Source: Sinorhizobium americanum (GTDB taxonomy: Bacteria; Pseudomonadota; Alphaproteobacteria; Rhizobiales; Rhizobiaceae). Taken from it: a DNA stretch of 64,000 nt. This document shows positions 1-8,936 of the stretch, piece after piece. The position numbers and the translations under genes were made by a program. The notes beneath the pieces were generated by a model. The model worked only from the letters and a program-made list of their open reading frames with translations, made no database searches and was not told where the DNA came from. Location: positions 364,322 through 428,321 of the forward strand of contig NZ_LNQC01000049.1 in NCBI RefSeq assembly GCF_001651855.1. The letters are read 5' to 3'. The number at the start of each line of letters is the position of its first letter. Position 1 is the first letter of the stretch.

Positions 1-189
1 GGCATCCGACATCAGCATGGGCATGACGATGGTGGTGATGCCTTGATGACGGTTGCCGTCGGCATCGTGGACGGCATGGCCGATCAGATCCGGCCGCTCC
101 TTGCCGAGCGTCATGGCCAGTATGGCGGCGGTGTTGGCGATCAGGCCTCGCGGCAGGGCCTGGTCGATGACGAATGCGCAGCGTGTCAC
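1..189 (-). CDS. DUF2000 family protein (3' end outside window)
   Basis: The minus strand reads a start-proximal peptide with the DUF2000 pattern (CAFVIDQALPRGLIANTAA, then GHAVHDADGNRHQGITT). The GTG start is preceded at good distance by GAGGAAG. Only the first 63 codons are in the window. DUF2000 proteins are small soluble proteins of unknown function, often annotated with aminoacyl-tRNA hydrolase-like folds. It is divergent from the LysM gene to its right. I recognise the family from sequence pattern only. Confidence 0.7.
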   Translation of the reverse strand, partial: MTRCAFVIDQALPRGLIANTAAILAMTLGKERPDLIGHAVHDADGNRHQGITTIVMPMLMSDA

Positions 190-713
190 GGGTCTTCCTC
201 TTGGTTTCAGTTGCCGGGAAGGTAAGCACCGGCCGGCCGGCGTTATTGAAGGAAATTGCCCTGGCGATTTTCTGCGACGGTCGGGCAACGGCGAGGCCAA
301 AGCATCACTCGGTATGCGTTGACTATTCGGCAGACAATGGCAACGGCAAACTGGCTGGAAACTTATAGGAAAGCCCGGCCGCGGGTGGTGGACGGCCCGA
401 TTGAGCGGCTACCGAACCTTGCCCGGCAAGGTCTTGACGGAACGTGCGTTTCAGCACAGTGCGGTAGCTATATTCGTAATATCTATTTTTAGGAAATAAC
501 GTAATGAAGTGAAAATGCAGAGTTATTCCTGCGGCACCCGCGATTTTTGCACCAAGAACATCAGCATACCCTAAAACATTATCTCGAAAGGTACTGTCCC
601 GTTAGTGACATACAGCTGTTTATTATTGAACGAATATTTTATGGCGTTTGCCACAATTCCAAACCTCTGATAGATGTGCAACGCTTTTGTGACAGACCAT
701 GGGAGATGACAGT
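190..713. other. Intergenic region between DUF2000 gene and LysM gene
   Basis: No convincing gene is present on either strand. The right half (about 470-700) is clearly more AT-rich than the flanking genes and contains a candidate tts box, annotated separately. The region must carry the promoters of two divergent genes. Confidence 0.6.
575..605 (+). promoter_or_regulatory. Candidate tts box (TtsI-type activator site)
   Basis: The core TCGAAAG at 584-590 is followed by GTACTGTCCCGTTA. From memory, the rhizobial tts box reads about GTCAGCTTnTCGAAAGCTAnnnnCCnnTA. The right half matches at 12 of 14 fixed positions with correct internal spacing; the left half matches poorly (3 of 8). It lies roughly 110 bases upstream of the LysM gene start, in an AT-rich stretch. 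No ttsI gene is in the window, so the regulator would have to be elsewhere. Confidence 0.45.
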
Positions 714-3700
714 ATGGGGATTCTCGACTTCAATCGTCTTATGCGCACAACACTTCATCGCGCTACGGCTGCACTCCACGATCCAAAAGCGAGCCAATTT
801 TCCGACGCCGTAAAAAAAGCCAAGCAGCCGTCCGTGCCGCAGGGCAATCCTGAAAAGGAGCAGGACGGTCGCGTCGACCACAAGATCAAGAAAGACGAGA
901 CGCTTTCCGGCATTGCGCCGCTCTACGAACAGAGTGTTCCCGACATACTGCTGACGAACCCGACCATCCGCAATCCCGACGTGATTGATGAAGGCGGCTC
1001 TTTGCGGATATTGAGCGAGGAGCGGCGCACCAGCCTGGAAACCATCGCCGAGCTTCAAGCCGACGCTGACAAGGCGACAAGTCCTGCTGACAAGGATGAA
1101 AAAACCAAGGCGCTGAAGCTTGCGGTCCAGACGGATCTGCAGTCGGCCGGCAAGAACGAGGCCTATACGCCCGAGAAGCTCAAGACCTCCCTCGATCAGC
1201 GCGAGGCGGATCTCATCGCGCTGGGGCCAAAAACCGACGAATATAAGAAGCTCGTGCAGAGCGAGCGGAAGACGGTCGAAAGCAATCTGAATGCTGTTTT
1301 CGAGCCGCTCAGCAAGCTGGTGAACGCAGCGCAGCAGAATCCCGCGGAATGGGGGAAGGTTCAAACCGAACTTACCGACCAGTTCGCAAAACTCGCGAAG
1401 GACGCACCCGACGGCGGCGAAGCCGCGATCAACAGCGCTCGCGAGACGCTGAAGACCTTTGGCCCGTCCGACAAGGGCTTTGTCGAGGCGCTTGATGCCA
1501 GCGGGCGCGAGATTCTGGTCAATAGACCCGCCAAACGCGTGCAAGACGCGTTCCGCGAAGGCAAGAACGACTTCAAGGGTTTCGACGGAGCCGACGCCAT
1601 ACAGTTCAAGAAAGAGGACGGTGCCGCCCGCGCCGCCAAGGTACTCAACGAGGTGACCAAGAACGTCACCGACGAAACCGCGGTCCTGATTGTTCAGCAG
1701 GCAAATCAACCGATCGAGGCGTTCGGAAACAAGGACACAAAAGTGCTGGATGTCATCCAGCAAACGATCGGCCAGCAAACGGCGATTAATTCCGGCGCGC
1801 TTCCCGACAGCCTGGCGGGTCGCTACGTCAATCCGGAAACCAACCTCTGGCGGACTCTGGCGCAACACGACCTGTTTGCGAATTACTCCGAAGCTCTCGG
1901 CAGGATTTCGAAAGCTCCCGGTGGAGCCAAGCTCATCGATGACAGTGCAAAATCGATCTCCAAGGCCGTAAAGGATACGACGGACAACACCTTTGCGGAT
2001 TGGGAAGCCAAGCTTCCCGAAAAAGCGAGGACGTTCTCGCTCGAAGACAAGAAGAAGATCGGCAAGGAAATCGGCATCCCCTATCCGCAGATCAAACCTG
2101 TCGACCCTGAGGCGGCTGGCGAACCTTTCCGGAAAGCCGTTGCAGGCGGCAATGATCCGACCCTGAGCCTCGCCGTCGTCAGGGAGCTCAACAAATCCGG
2201 CAACACCAGCAGCGCGAATGCGGTCTTCGATGCTGTGATCAAGGGCACCGACGACCTGACAAAGAATAGTCAAAATGTCGTGGGCGACTTCGCCAAGGAT
2301 CATCTCGTCGTCGCCAATGACTGGAAATCGTCGCTCTCTGCCAAACAACTGACCGACGGCATCGACGATTCGATCGCCAACAAGCAGGGCAGCAAAGACA
2401 AGATGGATGAACAGGGTGCAAGGATCTTCCGTACCCTGAGCGCGCTTCATGCGGCCGAAGACGGACTGAAAGATCTTAAGGGGCTCGACGGCCTCGACCG
2501 CTACAAGAACGCGACCACGGGCCTGGAACAGGACGAGAAAAGTCAGTTCGCGGTGAGCAACAGCGAACAGGCCTGGACGGAAATGGGCAAGGCCTACATC
2601 GAGGCAACCGCAAAGCCGGAAACCGAACCGGTTTCCGCGGCACCAACCCTGTACTGGTCTGGCCGGGCGGTCATCGGCATGCACAGAACGGTCGCCGCCT
2701 ATGAGGCCCTTGGCGGCAATAAGGCCTACAAACCGCCGACGCCGGGCAGCATTGACACGGCTTCGCGCATGAGCCCCGGGCAATTCGACCCGAAGCTGGC
2801 ACAAAGCTCATCCCTGCTGCTCAACGGGCCGAACGCCGCGACTGATCCGAAAGCGCGCAAGGCGGCTATCGAAAGTCTCAGCAAGGCGTTCGATGGATCC
2901 AAGTTCGACCCGCGTGCCGGGATCACGACGGCCTCGGGATTCGGCAAGGGCCTGGCCGGGGTTCAAGGCTTGCTCTATCTCGGAAGTGCCAAGGACAATT
3001 TCGCCACACCAGGTCTGCTGACGCAGTCTTTCGGCGTCTGGCTGACGGCGGGGATCGCGCAGGAGGCAGCGCAATTGTCCGCGGGCAGCGTTCGTTCGCT
3101 CATCGAACGGGGCACGGTGGCAAAGGGTGGCTTCCTGGACAAGGCGACGCGTTTTGCCGAAGTCAGCGGCACGTCGAAGTGGGGCTGGTTCTCCAAGTAT
3201 TTCGACCGCGCGGGCGGAGCATTGATGGTCGCCTATACCCTCGACTATGCGGCAAAGGGCAAATGGGCAAACTCGGCCTTTGCGGCGACGACGACCGTCG
3301 GGACGTTCCTGTCGCTGATGAAGTCGCCAAAGGCCGGCCTATGGGGCGCTGGACTTGCCGTGGTCGGCATCATCGGCGAGGCTATCTATAACCAGTATAG
3401 ACGGAGCGAGGCCGCAAATTACTATGAGGGGCCGACCGAAAGGTTTCTCATCAAGGCCGGATTCCCGCAGAACGCGGCGAAGGAACTTTCAAATCACGAC
3501 GGAGATGGAAACAGCGTCGGCTTGATCATCGAGCCTCTTGCCAAGGAACTGGGGATGACGCCCCAGGCCCTGACCGAAAGTCTGCGGGCAACCAAAGACA
3601 TGGCTAAGCTGCGAGAATTCGTGGCAGGCGTGCATCAGACCAAGCCGGATGACAAGGGGAATTATCCGATGACGGCTCCGAAGCGGCTCGAACCGTTGGA

Positions 3701-3806
3701 GATGCCGGATGGCGGAACGGTTCCGCGTGATCCGTCGTTCGGTCGCCCGCGCACGATTCCGGAACTGGCCGAATGGACACGTGAGAATCTCGTTCTGACG
3801 AGCTGA
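714..3806 (+). CDS. Giant LysM-domain protein A, T3SS-linked (1030 aa), possible translocator/secreted protein
   Basis: No classical signal peptide. A LysM module lies at about residues 53-100 (KKDETLSGIA...PDIL...NP). It is followed by a long, mostly helical, Lys/Asp/Ala-rich region without recognisable catalytic motifs, and by hydrophobic stretches near residues 840-900. Right after these come FLIKAGFP and an acidic NHDGDGNS loop. Protein B (minus strand, ending at 3862) shares the same layout, including F-L-x-x-x-G, GDG-x-S and a closing Pro-rich tail. The two genes converge and flank the secretion operon. A hydrophobic C terminus after a long soluble part recalls HrpF/NopX/HrpK-type translocators; that is inference. 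The ATG at 714 is chosen for its GGGAGA; an ATG at 699 lacks a good site. Confidence 0.75.
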   Translation: MGILDFNRLMRTTLHRATAALHDPKASQFSDAVKKAKQPSVPQGNPEKEQDGRVDHKIKKDETLSGIAPLYEQSVPDILLTNPTIRNPDVIDEGGSLRILSEERRTSLETIAELQADADKATSPADKDEKTKALKLAVQTDLQSAGKNEAYTPEKLKTSLDQREADLIALGPKTDEYKKLVQSERKTVESNLNAVFEPLSKLVNAAQQNPAEWGKVQTELTDQFAKLAKDAPDGGEAAINSARETLKTFGPSDKGFVEALDASGREILVNRPAKRVQDAFREGKNDFKGFDGADAIQFKKEDGAARAAKVLNEVTKNVTDETAVLIVQQANQPIEAFGNKDTKVLDVIQQTIGQQTAINSGALPDSLAGRYVNPETNLWRTLAQHDLFANYSEALGRISKAPGGAKLIDDSAKSISKAVKDTTDNTFADWEAKLPEKARTFSLEDKKKIGKEIGIPYPQIKPVDPEAAGEPFRKAVAGGNDPTLSLAVVRELNKSGNTSSANAVFDAVIKGTDDLTKNSQNVVGDFAKDHLVVANDWKSSLSAKQLTDGIDDSIANKQGSKDKMDEQGARIFRTLSALHAAEDGLKDLKGLDGLDRYKNATTGLEQDEKSQFAVSNSEQAWTEMGKAYIEATAKPETEPVSAAPTLYWSGRAVIGMHRTVAAYEALGGNKAYKPPTPGSIDTASRMSPGQFDPKLAQSSSLLLNGPNAATDPKARKAAIESLSKAFDGSKFDPRAGITTASGFGKGLAGVQGLLYLGSAKDNFATPGLLTQSFGVWLTAGIAQEAAQLSAGSVRSLIERGTVAKGGFLDKATRFAEVSGTSKWGWFSKYFDRAGGALMVAYTLDYAAKGKWANSAFAATTTVGTFLSLMKSPKAGLWGAGLAVVGIIGEAIYNQYRRSEAANYYEGPTERFLIKAGFPQNAAKELSNHDGDGNSVGLIIEPLAKELGMTPQALTESLRATKDMAKLREFVAGVHQTKPDDKGNYPMTAPKRLEPLEMPDGGTVPRDPSFGRPRTIPELAEWTRENLVLTS

Positions 3807-3822
3807 TGCTGCCTTTGTGCCC

Positions 3823-3855
3823 GACGCCGCCCGGCCGTTGCGCTCGGGCGGCGTC
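3823..3855. terminator. Bidirectional hairpin between convergent LysM genes
   Basis: A perfect 11-bp stem (GACGCCGCCCG / CGGGCGGCGTC) with an 11-base loop sits in the 55-base gap between the two convergent LysM genes. There is no T tract on either side, so it may act as a transcript-end stabiliser as well as a terminator. Confidence 0.6.
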
Positions 3856-3861
3856 CGCGCG

Positions 3862-6800
3862 TCAGGCGATCGGGACGGCGATGCCGAGTTCGGAAAGTGC
3901 CACGTCGATCTGCCTGACCGAGGAGGGTGAGCCGTTTCCGGCGCGGATCTCCGCCGCGATACTCGGCACATATATCTCGCCGCTGACATAGCCTTCGTTC
4001 AGCCGTTGCGGGTCTGTGTAGTTTGCATCGGAATCTGCGCTTGCGGCGAGTTTCGCCGGATCGCCGCCGAACGCGTCGAGACTATGGTGCAGATTGTCGC
4101 GCAGTTTCTCCAGCCCTTCCTTCGGCATGCCGTTCAGCCAGTCGATGAAGCGCCGGCGGTCCGCCGGTTGATCGAGACGAAAGCCCTTCAGTTCCGCGTA
4201 TCTGGCGAGGATCGGCACCGGGCTGTGGCCATCGCCGCTCTGGTCGATGAGCGCGCCGGTGGCGGTCTCGTTGAGACCGGAATGGGCGAGGAAGCGCTTC
4301 GAGGTATCGGTCATGTATTTATTCGAGTCGCGCGTGTCGGCGACGATCATCTGGCCGACCACCGCGGCACCGACGATGACGAGGCCGGCGGGGCCGAACA
4401 TCGTGCCGGTGCCGAGTGCCGCCATGATCGTTCCGCCCGCCGCGGCAGCCGAAAGGCTGCCCATCAGCGGGTCGCCGGCCTTGAAATAGTCGAAGGCGAC
4501 CCAGGCGTCGAAGCCGCCGCTCAGCGCTCCGAGAAACTTCACCGCCGGCCGGCTGCTGCTGCCGAAATGCTTGACGGCGGCGGAGTCGGCATTGAGGTGA
4601 TCCATTCCACCGAGGATCTCGACCGTGCGCTGGCCGAGCCCGACCGCATCGATCACCACCTTGAGATTGTTTCTAAGAGTGGGGTTGGTCTGGGCTGCCG
4701 TCGCGGAATTTGCGACGCTCGCTCCCGTCGCTGCAAGGCCGATCAGGCGGAGCATCTGGCCGGGACCTGTGGTGTTCGCAAAGGATCGGACGCCGCTCGA
4801 GCTCTTGAGATCGTTGAGGTCGCCATTGAGGGTGGCCATCTTCGCCCGGGACTGCTCGACCGTCTCGCCCGGCTCGGGCAGCGACTTGGCGACCGCATCG
4901 ATCGCCCGATCCATGTCGGCCTTGGGAATGCCGAGCATCTGCGAGAGCTTGCCGTCTTTTAGCTCCTCCAGGGCGACCTTGGCCTTGGCAAGCGCCCCGG
5001 GACCGCCGGACTGCAGATCGGCAAAGGAGGGCAGGACCTTGTGGCGGATGATCTGCGTCGTCGCCTCTTCGGCGAGCTTGCGGCCGCGGTCGGTCAGACG
5101 AGCTTGGTAGCCCATCAGGTTCAGCACCGCCGGACTGTCGAGCAGCGCCGGATTCTTCTTCATCGCGATCTCGACGGCCATCGCGGTCTTCTCGTCCGAT
5201 AGGATCCTGCCGATCTCATCGTCGACGGCCTGTCGCTGCGACGCCAGTTGCGGAGGCAGGTTGCCGAGCGCCGTCAGCTGCTGCAGCAATTTCTCGCCGC
5301 TCGCGGCGATGTTGTCTTCCAGGCGCTGTTCGGTCTCCGCCCACTGGGAGCCCTTTTCCTTCCTGTAGTCGTCGATCGCTTTGCTGAGCTGCTCGGGGGT
5401 CATGGTGCTGCCGTGGTTGGACACCAGCCACTGCAGCTCCTGCATATGGGCCGAATAGGCGATGACGTCCTGGTTGACGTTGGCCGAGGCATATTGCTTG
5501 ACGTGCGGAACGATGCTCTGGACGACGAAATCCGGTGAGGCAGGCGCACTTTCGGCGGCAACGGCGAGCGGATAGTCGAGGCGGGAGCCGTTGGCGATCG
5601 CCATAGGTATTGAGTTCGGGTGGTATCCGCCGATCTTGGCGAAACGCTCCACGAGCGCATCGGCACCCGGGCTGCCGCCGATGCGGTCGATGATCGTCAT
5701 CATGTTTGTCTGCCCGTTCATGCCGATCAGCTCGCCGCCGACCTTCTCCTGTTTCCGGGCGTTGGCGGCTTCGATCACCGGAATGGCGGCGGAGACGAGA
5801 TCGACGGCCAGCCGCGGATCGGCGCCGGCCGTCAGCCGCTCGAGATTGCTCATCGTCGTTGCGGCATTGCCCTGGTCGCTCATGGCCTGTTCCGGCCGAT
5901 AGTCGGCGAGCGGCTTCGATGCCCAGCTTGCCGCCTTGTCGATCAGGGCCTTCGCGTCTTCGGAGCGCAGCAGGACGTGCTGCACCTCCGGCGTTGCCGA
6001 GCCAAAGGCCGAGGAGAGCTCTTCGAACGCCTTGTCCGGTCCGCCGGCGGCATTTGCGGTGTCGATAATGTCGCGTGCCGTGTCTTCGACATCGGCGCCG
6101 GCATGCGTTGAGGGGCGCAAGCCGACATTCAGCGCCTTCGCCACGTCTTCGATTGCCATCCGGGCGGGCGCCGCATCCGTCCAGTCGCGGTCGTAGAGGC
6201 GCTGCAGCGTCTCGGATCGCTCCTTTTCGGGCAGCGTCTCGACAAAGCTTCTGACGTCCTTGGCGATCTCGCCGGTTGCCGCCGGATGGTCGATCTTCGG
6301 ATCGTCGGAATACTGGATCCGATTGCCGCGATCATAGATCTCGCCCGCGATCACGGCTTCCGCGTTGGTCTTCAGGCCGCGTTCCTCGATCGCCGCCTTG
6401 ACGGCATTGCCGGCGGGTCCTGCATCGAGCCAGTCGCTGTTCACAAGCCGCAGCGCTGCCGCCTGTCGCTCCGCCTTCGGCAGGGTGTCGAGATAGGCGC
6501 CGACGTCGCGCCGCATGTCCCTGCCTTCGGCGGTATAGTCGATCTTCGAAGGATCGTCGGCATAGGCGAGCTTGTTGCCGCGGCCATAGAGATCGCTAAT
6601 GAAGGCGGCCTCGCCTTCGGGAATGCCTTTGCCGTCGACGGGCCCCTGCGCGACGAGCTCGGGCGAGGCGAGCGGCACGATGACCACGTCGTTCGGGTCG
6701 ATCGGCGCCGTGCCCGCGGTCGACTTGATGCGGTTGGTTGCGACGAGATCGTTGAAGCTGACATGGTTCTCTCTGGCGATCTCCCAGAGACTGTCGCCCT

Positions 6801-6987
6801 TTTCGACGACGATCGCCTTTTCCGTCGCCGGATCGATAGTCTTCGGCCCACCCGCCGCGGCCCGTTCGCGCACGGCCTGGTTGATCTGTTCGACGAAGAA
6901 CCGTCGCTGCTCTTCGGAAACGGCGGTGGCGCGGTCGCCCCCGGCGTCGTAGCGGCGCTTGCCGTCGATATCGATGCGATAGGACAT
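3862..6987 (-). CDS. Giant LysM-domain protein B, T3SS-linked (1041 aa)
   Basis: LysM module at about residues 58-107 (VVEKGDSLWEIARE...FNDLVATN). Then comes a tandem duplication of roughly 75 residues (about 118-195 and 200-275), each copy with a YxRGN...Y(A/S)DDP start and a DW-(L/T)-DA end. A long helical middle follows. Hydrophobic Gly/Ala-rich segments near 860-920 precede FLAHSGL and a GDGHSPVPIL motif that match protein A. The chosen ATG follows AAGGAGTTCCCACC; an upstream ATG adds 14 residues without a site. It is the last gene after sctT on the same strand, so co-expression with the apparatus is likely. Function unknown: a secreted translocator/effector or a periplasmic peptidoglycan-binding factor are both possible. 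Confidence 0.75.
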   Translation of the reverse strand: MSYRIDIDGKRRYDAGGDRATAVSEEQRRFFVEQINQAVRERAAAGGPKTIDPATEKAIVVEKGDSLWEIARENHVSFNDLVATNRIKSTAGTAPIDPNDVVIVPLASPELVAQGPVDGKGIPEGEAAFISDLYGRGNKLAYADDPSKIDYTAEGRDMRRDVGAYLDTLPKAERQAAALRLVNSDWLDAGPAGNAVKAAIEERGLKTNAEAVIAGEIYDRGNRIQYSDDPKIDHPAATGEIAKDVRSFVETLPEKERSETLQRLYDRDWTDAAPARMAIEDVAKALNVGLRPSTHAGADVEDTARDIIDTANAAGGPDKAFEELSSAFGSATPEVQHVLLRSEDAKALIDKAASWASKPLADYRPEQAMSDQGNAATTMSNLERLTAGADPRLAVDLVSAAIPVIEAANARKQEKVGGELIGMNGQTNMMTIIDRIGGSPGADALVERFAKIGGYHPNSIPMAIANGSRLDYPLAVAAESAPASPDFVVQSIVPHVKQYASANVNQDVIAYSAHMQELQWLVSNHGSTMTPEQLSKAIDDYRKEKGSQWAETEQRLEDNIAASGEKLLQQLTALGNLPPQLASQRQAVDDEIGRILSDEKTAMAVEIAMKKNPALLDSPAVLNLMGYQARLTDRGRKLAEEATTQIIRHKVLPSFADLQSGGPGALAKAKVALEELKDGKLSQMLGIPKADMDRAIDAVAKSLPEPGETVEQSRAKMATLNGDLNDLKSSSGVRSFANTTGPGQMLRLIGLAATGASVANSATAAQTNPTLRNNLKVVIDAVGLGQRTVEILGGMDHLNADSAAVKHFGSSSRPAVKFLGALSGGFDAWVAFDYFKAGDPLMGSLSAAAAGGTIMAALGTGTMFGPAGLVIVGAAVVGQMIVADTRDSNKYMTDTSKRFLAHSGLNETATGALIDQSGDGHSPVPILARYAELKGFRLDQPADRRRFIDWLNGMPKEGLEKLRDNLHHSLDAFGGDPAKLAASADSDANYTDPQRLNEGYVSGEIYVPSIAAEIRAGNGSPSSVRQIDVALSELGIAVPIA

Positions 6988-7103
6988 GGTGGGAACTCCT
7001 TGGCTCCATGCGGCGCACGAGGGCGGCACATCCCGCGGTATGGCGCGGGAAGCGAAGAATGGTCTCTGAAATCAAGACGCTGGTCTGTGGCGCGCGAGCG
7101 CGC

Positions 7104-7126
7104 GCAGGCCACTATGGCGGGCCTGC
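7104..7126 (-). terminator. Weak hairpin between sctT and LysM gene B
   Basis: A 7-bp inverted repeat (GCAGGCC / GGCCTGC, 9-base loop) occurs in the 189-base gap between sctT and protein B. No T tract follows, so at best it attenuates or processes the transcript. Confidence 0.3.
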
Positions 7127-7176
7127 TTAATGGTTTGATGACAGGAACCGGATTTCCTGGGCCGCGAGCGAGGGCT

Positions 7177-7998
7177 TTAGTTGGATGCCGACCCCAGAAG
7201 AGCGCGCAGCATCACCGGCGCTTCTTTCAGGATGGCGAACTCCGCAACCATGTATTGCAGGAGATAGTTCAGATAGAGCACGATCAGGATCGCAAAAAGC
7301 AGGTTCTTGATCGCCAGCGACAGGTCGAAGACGTGGAGCTGCGGTGACATGCGCGACAAATAGGCAAGCATCAGGTCGGCGATGAGCAAGGCAAGCACGA
7401 TCGGCGCAATCAGCAGAACACCGATCTGCATGACTCGGTCGAGAATGGCGAGCAGCGCTTCCACCGCGCCGGAACCAAGGGCCGGCGAGAAGCTGGTGAC
7501 GGGCCAGATCTCATAGCTTCTGTAATAGGTCTCGGCGAGGAGCGCAAAGCCTCCCGACTTGAAGAACAGAGCGACCATCGCCAGGACGAACAGGGTTCCG
7601 GCGATGCTGGTTTCGGTCGCCTGCAGCGGGTCGACGAGCTGCGCCGATGTCGAGCCGCGTTGCAGGTCGACGAGATCGCCGGCGACTTCGGCGGCCCAGA
7701 AGGGAATGCCGAGCACTACGCCGATAATGATGCCGAGAATGATTTCCTTCAGGATGAGGCCGGTCACAACCAGGGTCGAGAGGCTCTGGCCCTCCGCGAG
7801 CGTCGCCGTGAAGCTCGGTATCAGCGGCAGGGCGATGGCGATTGCGACGCCCGAGCGGATCAGTCCGGTGAGCCCGAGCCGGACGAAGGCCGGGGTGATG
7901 ACGATCATCCCAAGCGCCCGGGCCATGGCGATCGTGGTGCCGGCAAGCACCGGATAGATGAGGTCGAACAGCGATTGCGTGGCGGAGAGAAAATCCAC
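7177..7998 (-). CDS. sctT: T3SS export apparatus protein SctT
   Basis: 273 aa polytopic inner-membrane protein of the SctT/FliR/RhcT family, part of the export gate (R5S4T1 complex) under the needle. Visible family features: MDFLSATQSL start, repeated hydrophobic segments, the conserved LVDLQRGSTSAQLVDP stretch in the middle and an IAPIVLALLIADLMLAYLSRMSPQ segment near residue 205. Length is normal. It follows sctS with a short gap in the canonical R-S-T order and is followed by a longer gap before LysM protein B. Confidence 0.95.
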   Translation of the reverse strand: MDFLSATQSLFDLIYPVLAGTTIAMARALGMIVITPAFVRLGLTGLIRSGVAIAIALPLIPSFTATLAEGQSLSTLVVTGLILKEIILGIIIGVVLGIPFWAAEVAGDLVDLQRGSTSAQLVDPLQATETSIAGTLFVLAMVALFFKSGGFALLAETYYRSYEIWPVTSFSPALGSGAVEALLAILDRVMQIGVLLIAPIVLALLIADLMLAYLSRMSPQLHVFDLSLAIKNLLFAILIVLYLNYLLQYMVAEFAILKEAPVMLRALLGSASN

Positions 7999-8007
7999 GC
8001 CGCTCTC

Positions 8008-8277
8008 CTACCGTGTCAAGGCCGGAAAGATGTCGAGCGTGTTGCTGGCGAAATTGGCGACCTGCACGGCGAGCGCCGGTCCGAGCACGACCAGGGCCAG
8101 CATGACGGCGACCAGCTTGACCGCCTGCGGCAGCGTCTGGTCCTGGATCTGGGTGAGCGCCTGGATGAGGCCGACGCTGACGCCGATGACGATCGCAATC
8201 GCCAGCGCGGGGGCCGAGGCGATCAGCACGGTCAGCATCGCTTTCTGCATCTGGGCGAGGAAGGCGGTTTGATCCAT
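8008..8277 (-). CDS. sctS: T3SS export apparatus protein SctS
   Basis: 89 aa, two transmembrane helices, SctS/FliQ family. It has the typical VGLIQALTQIQDQTLPQAVKLVAV linker (shown by its pattern Q-A-x-T-Q-I-Q-D-Q-T-L). Forms the four-copy helical part of the export gate. It starts 5 bases after the sctR stop, so translation is probably coupled. Confidence 0.95.
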   Translation of the reverse strand: MDQTAFLAQMQKAMLTVLIASAPALAIAIVIGVSVGLIQALTQIQDQTLPQAVKLVAVMLALVVLGPALAVQVANFASNTLDIFPALTR

Positions 8278-8282
8278 TGATG

Positions 8283-8936
8283 CTACCCGTAGCTCAGGAT
8301 CAGGCCGTGCATCAGCCGCGACCAGCCGTTGACGGCGACGAAGAGGAATATCTTGAGCGGGATCGAGATCAGCGTCGGCGAGACCATCATCATCCCCATC
8401 GCCATCAGCACTGTCGAGACGATCAGATCGATGACCAGGAACGGCAGGTAGAGCAGGAAGCCGATCTCGAAGGCGCGGGTGAGCTCCGAGCTGACAAAGG
8501 CCGGAACGAGGATCAGCAGGCTGTCGGTCTTCACCGAGGCTCTCGCTTCCTCCGACCAGATGCGCTCCGTTGCCTGCAGGAAGAACTGGCGCTCGTTCTC
8601 GTCCGTGTAACGGGTGAGGTGCGCCTGCAGCGGCGCCCTGAGCTGGTCGGCCGCGCGCATCATGCTGTCCATCGATTGCACGTCGACCTGCTCGCTCGAC
8701 AGCGTGCGGTACATTTCCCCGACGAGCGGCGTCGTCACATAGACGGTGAGGATCAGCGCCACGCCATAGAGCACCAAATTGGGCGGCGATTGCTGGATGC
8801 CGAGAGCGTTGCGGATCAGAAACAGGACGATCGAGATCTTCAGGAAGCCGGTCATCGTTACCACCGCGAGCGGGATCAGCCCGATCGTCGAGACGATGAT
8901 GATGATCGGGATGAGATTGGTGGTGGTCTCACCCAT
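8283..8936 (-). CDS. sctR: T3SS export apparatus protein SctR
   Basis: 217 aa polytopic protein of the SctR/FliP family. Recognisable features: LKISIVLFLIRNALGIQQSPPN near the N terminus, VPAFVSSELTRAFEIGF and LPFLVIDLIVSTVLMAMGMMM toward the C terminus. It is the five-copy core of the export gate. The start overlaps the end of sctQ by eight bases, consistent with coupled translation. Confidence 0.96.
   Translation of the reverse strand: MGETTTNLIPIIIIVSTIGLIPLAVVTMTGFLKISIVLFLIRNALGIQQSPPNLVLYGVALILTVYVTTPLVGEMYRTLSSEQVDVQSMDSMMRAADQLRAPLQAHLTRYTDENERQFFLQATERIWSEEARASVKTDSLLILVPAFVSSELTRAFEIGFLLYLPFLVIDLIVSTVLMAMGMMMVSPTLISIPLKIFLFVAVNGWSRLMHGLILSYG

Noticed and set aside
639..2804. 721-codon open frame on the minus strand
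   Set aside because: It is antisense to LysM protein A; its composition (Arg/Leu/Val-rich, no motifs) is that of a high-GC shadow frame, whereas the plus frame has a LysM domain, RBS and homologue.
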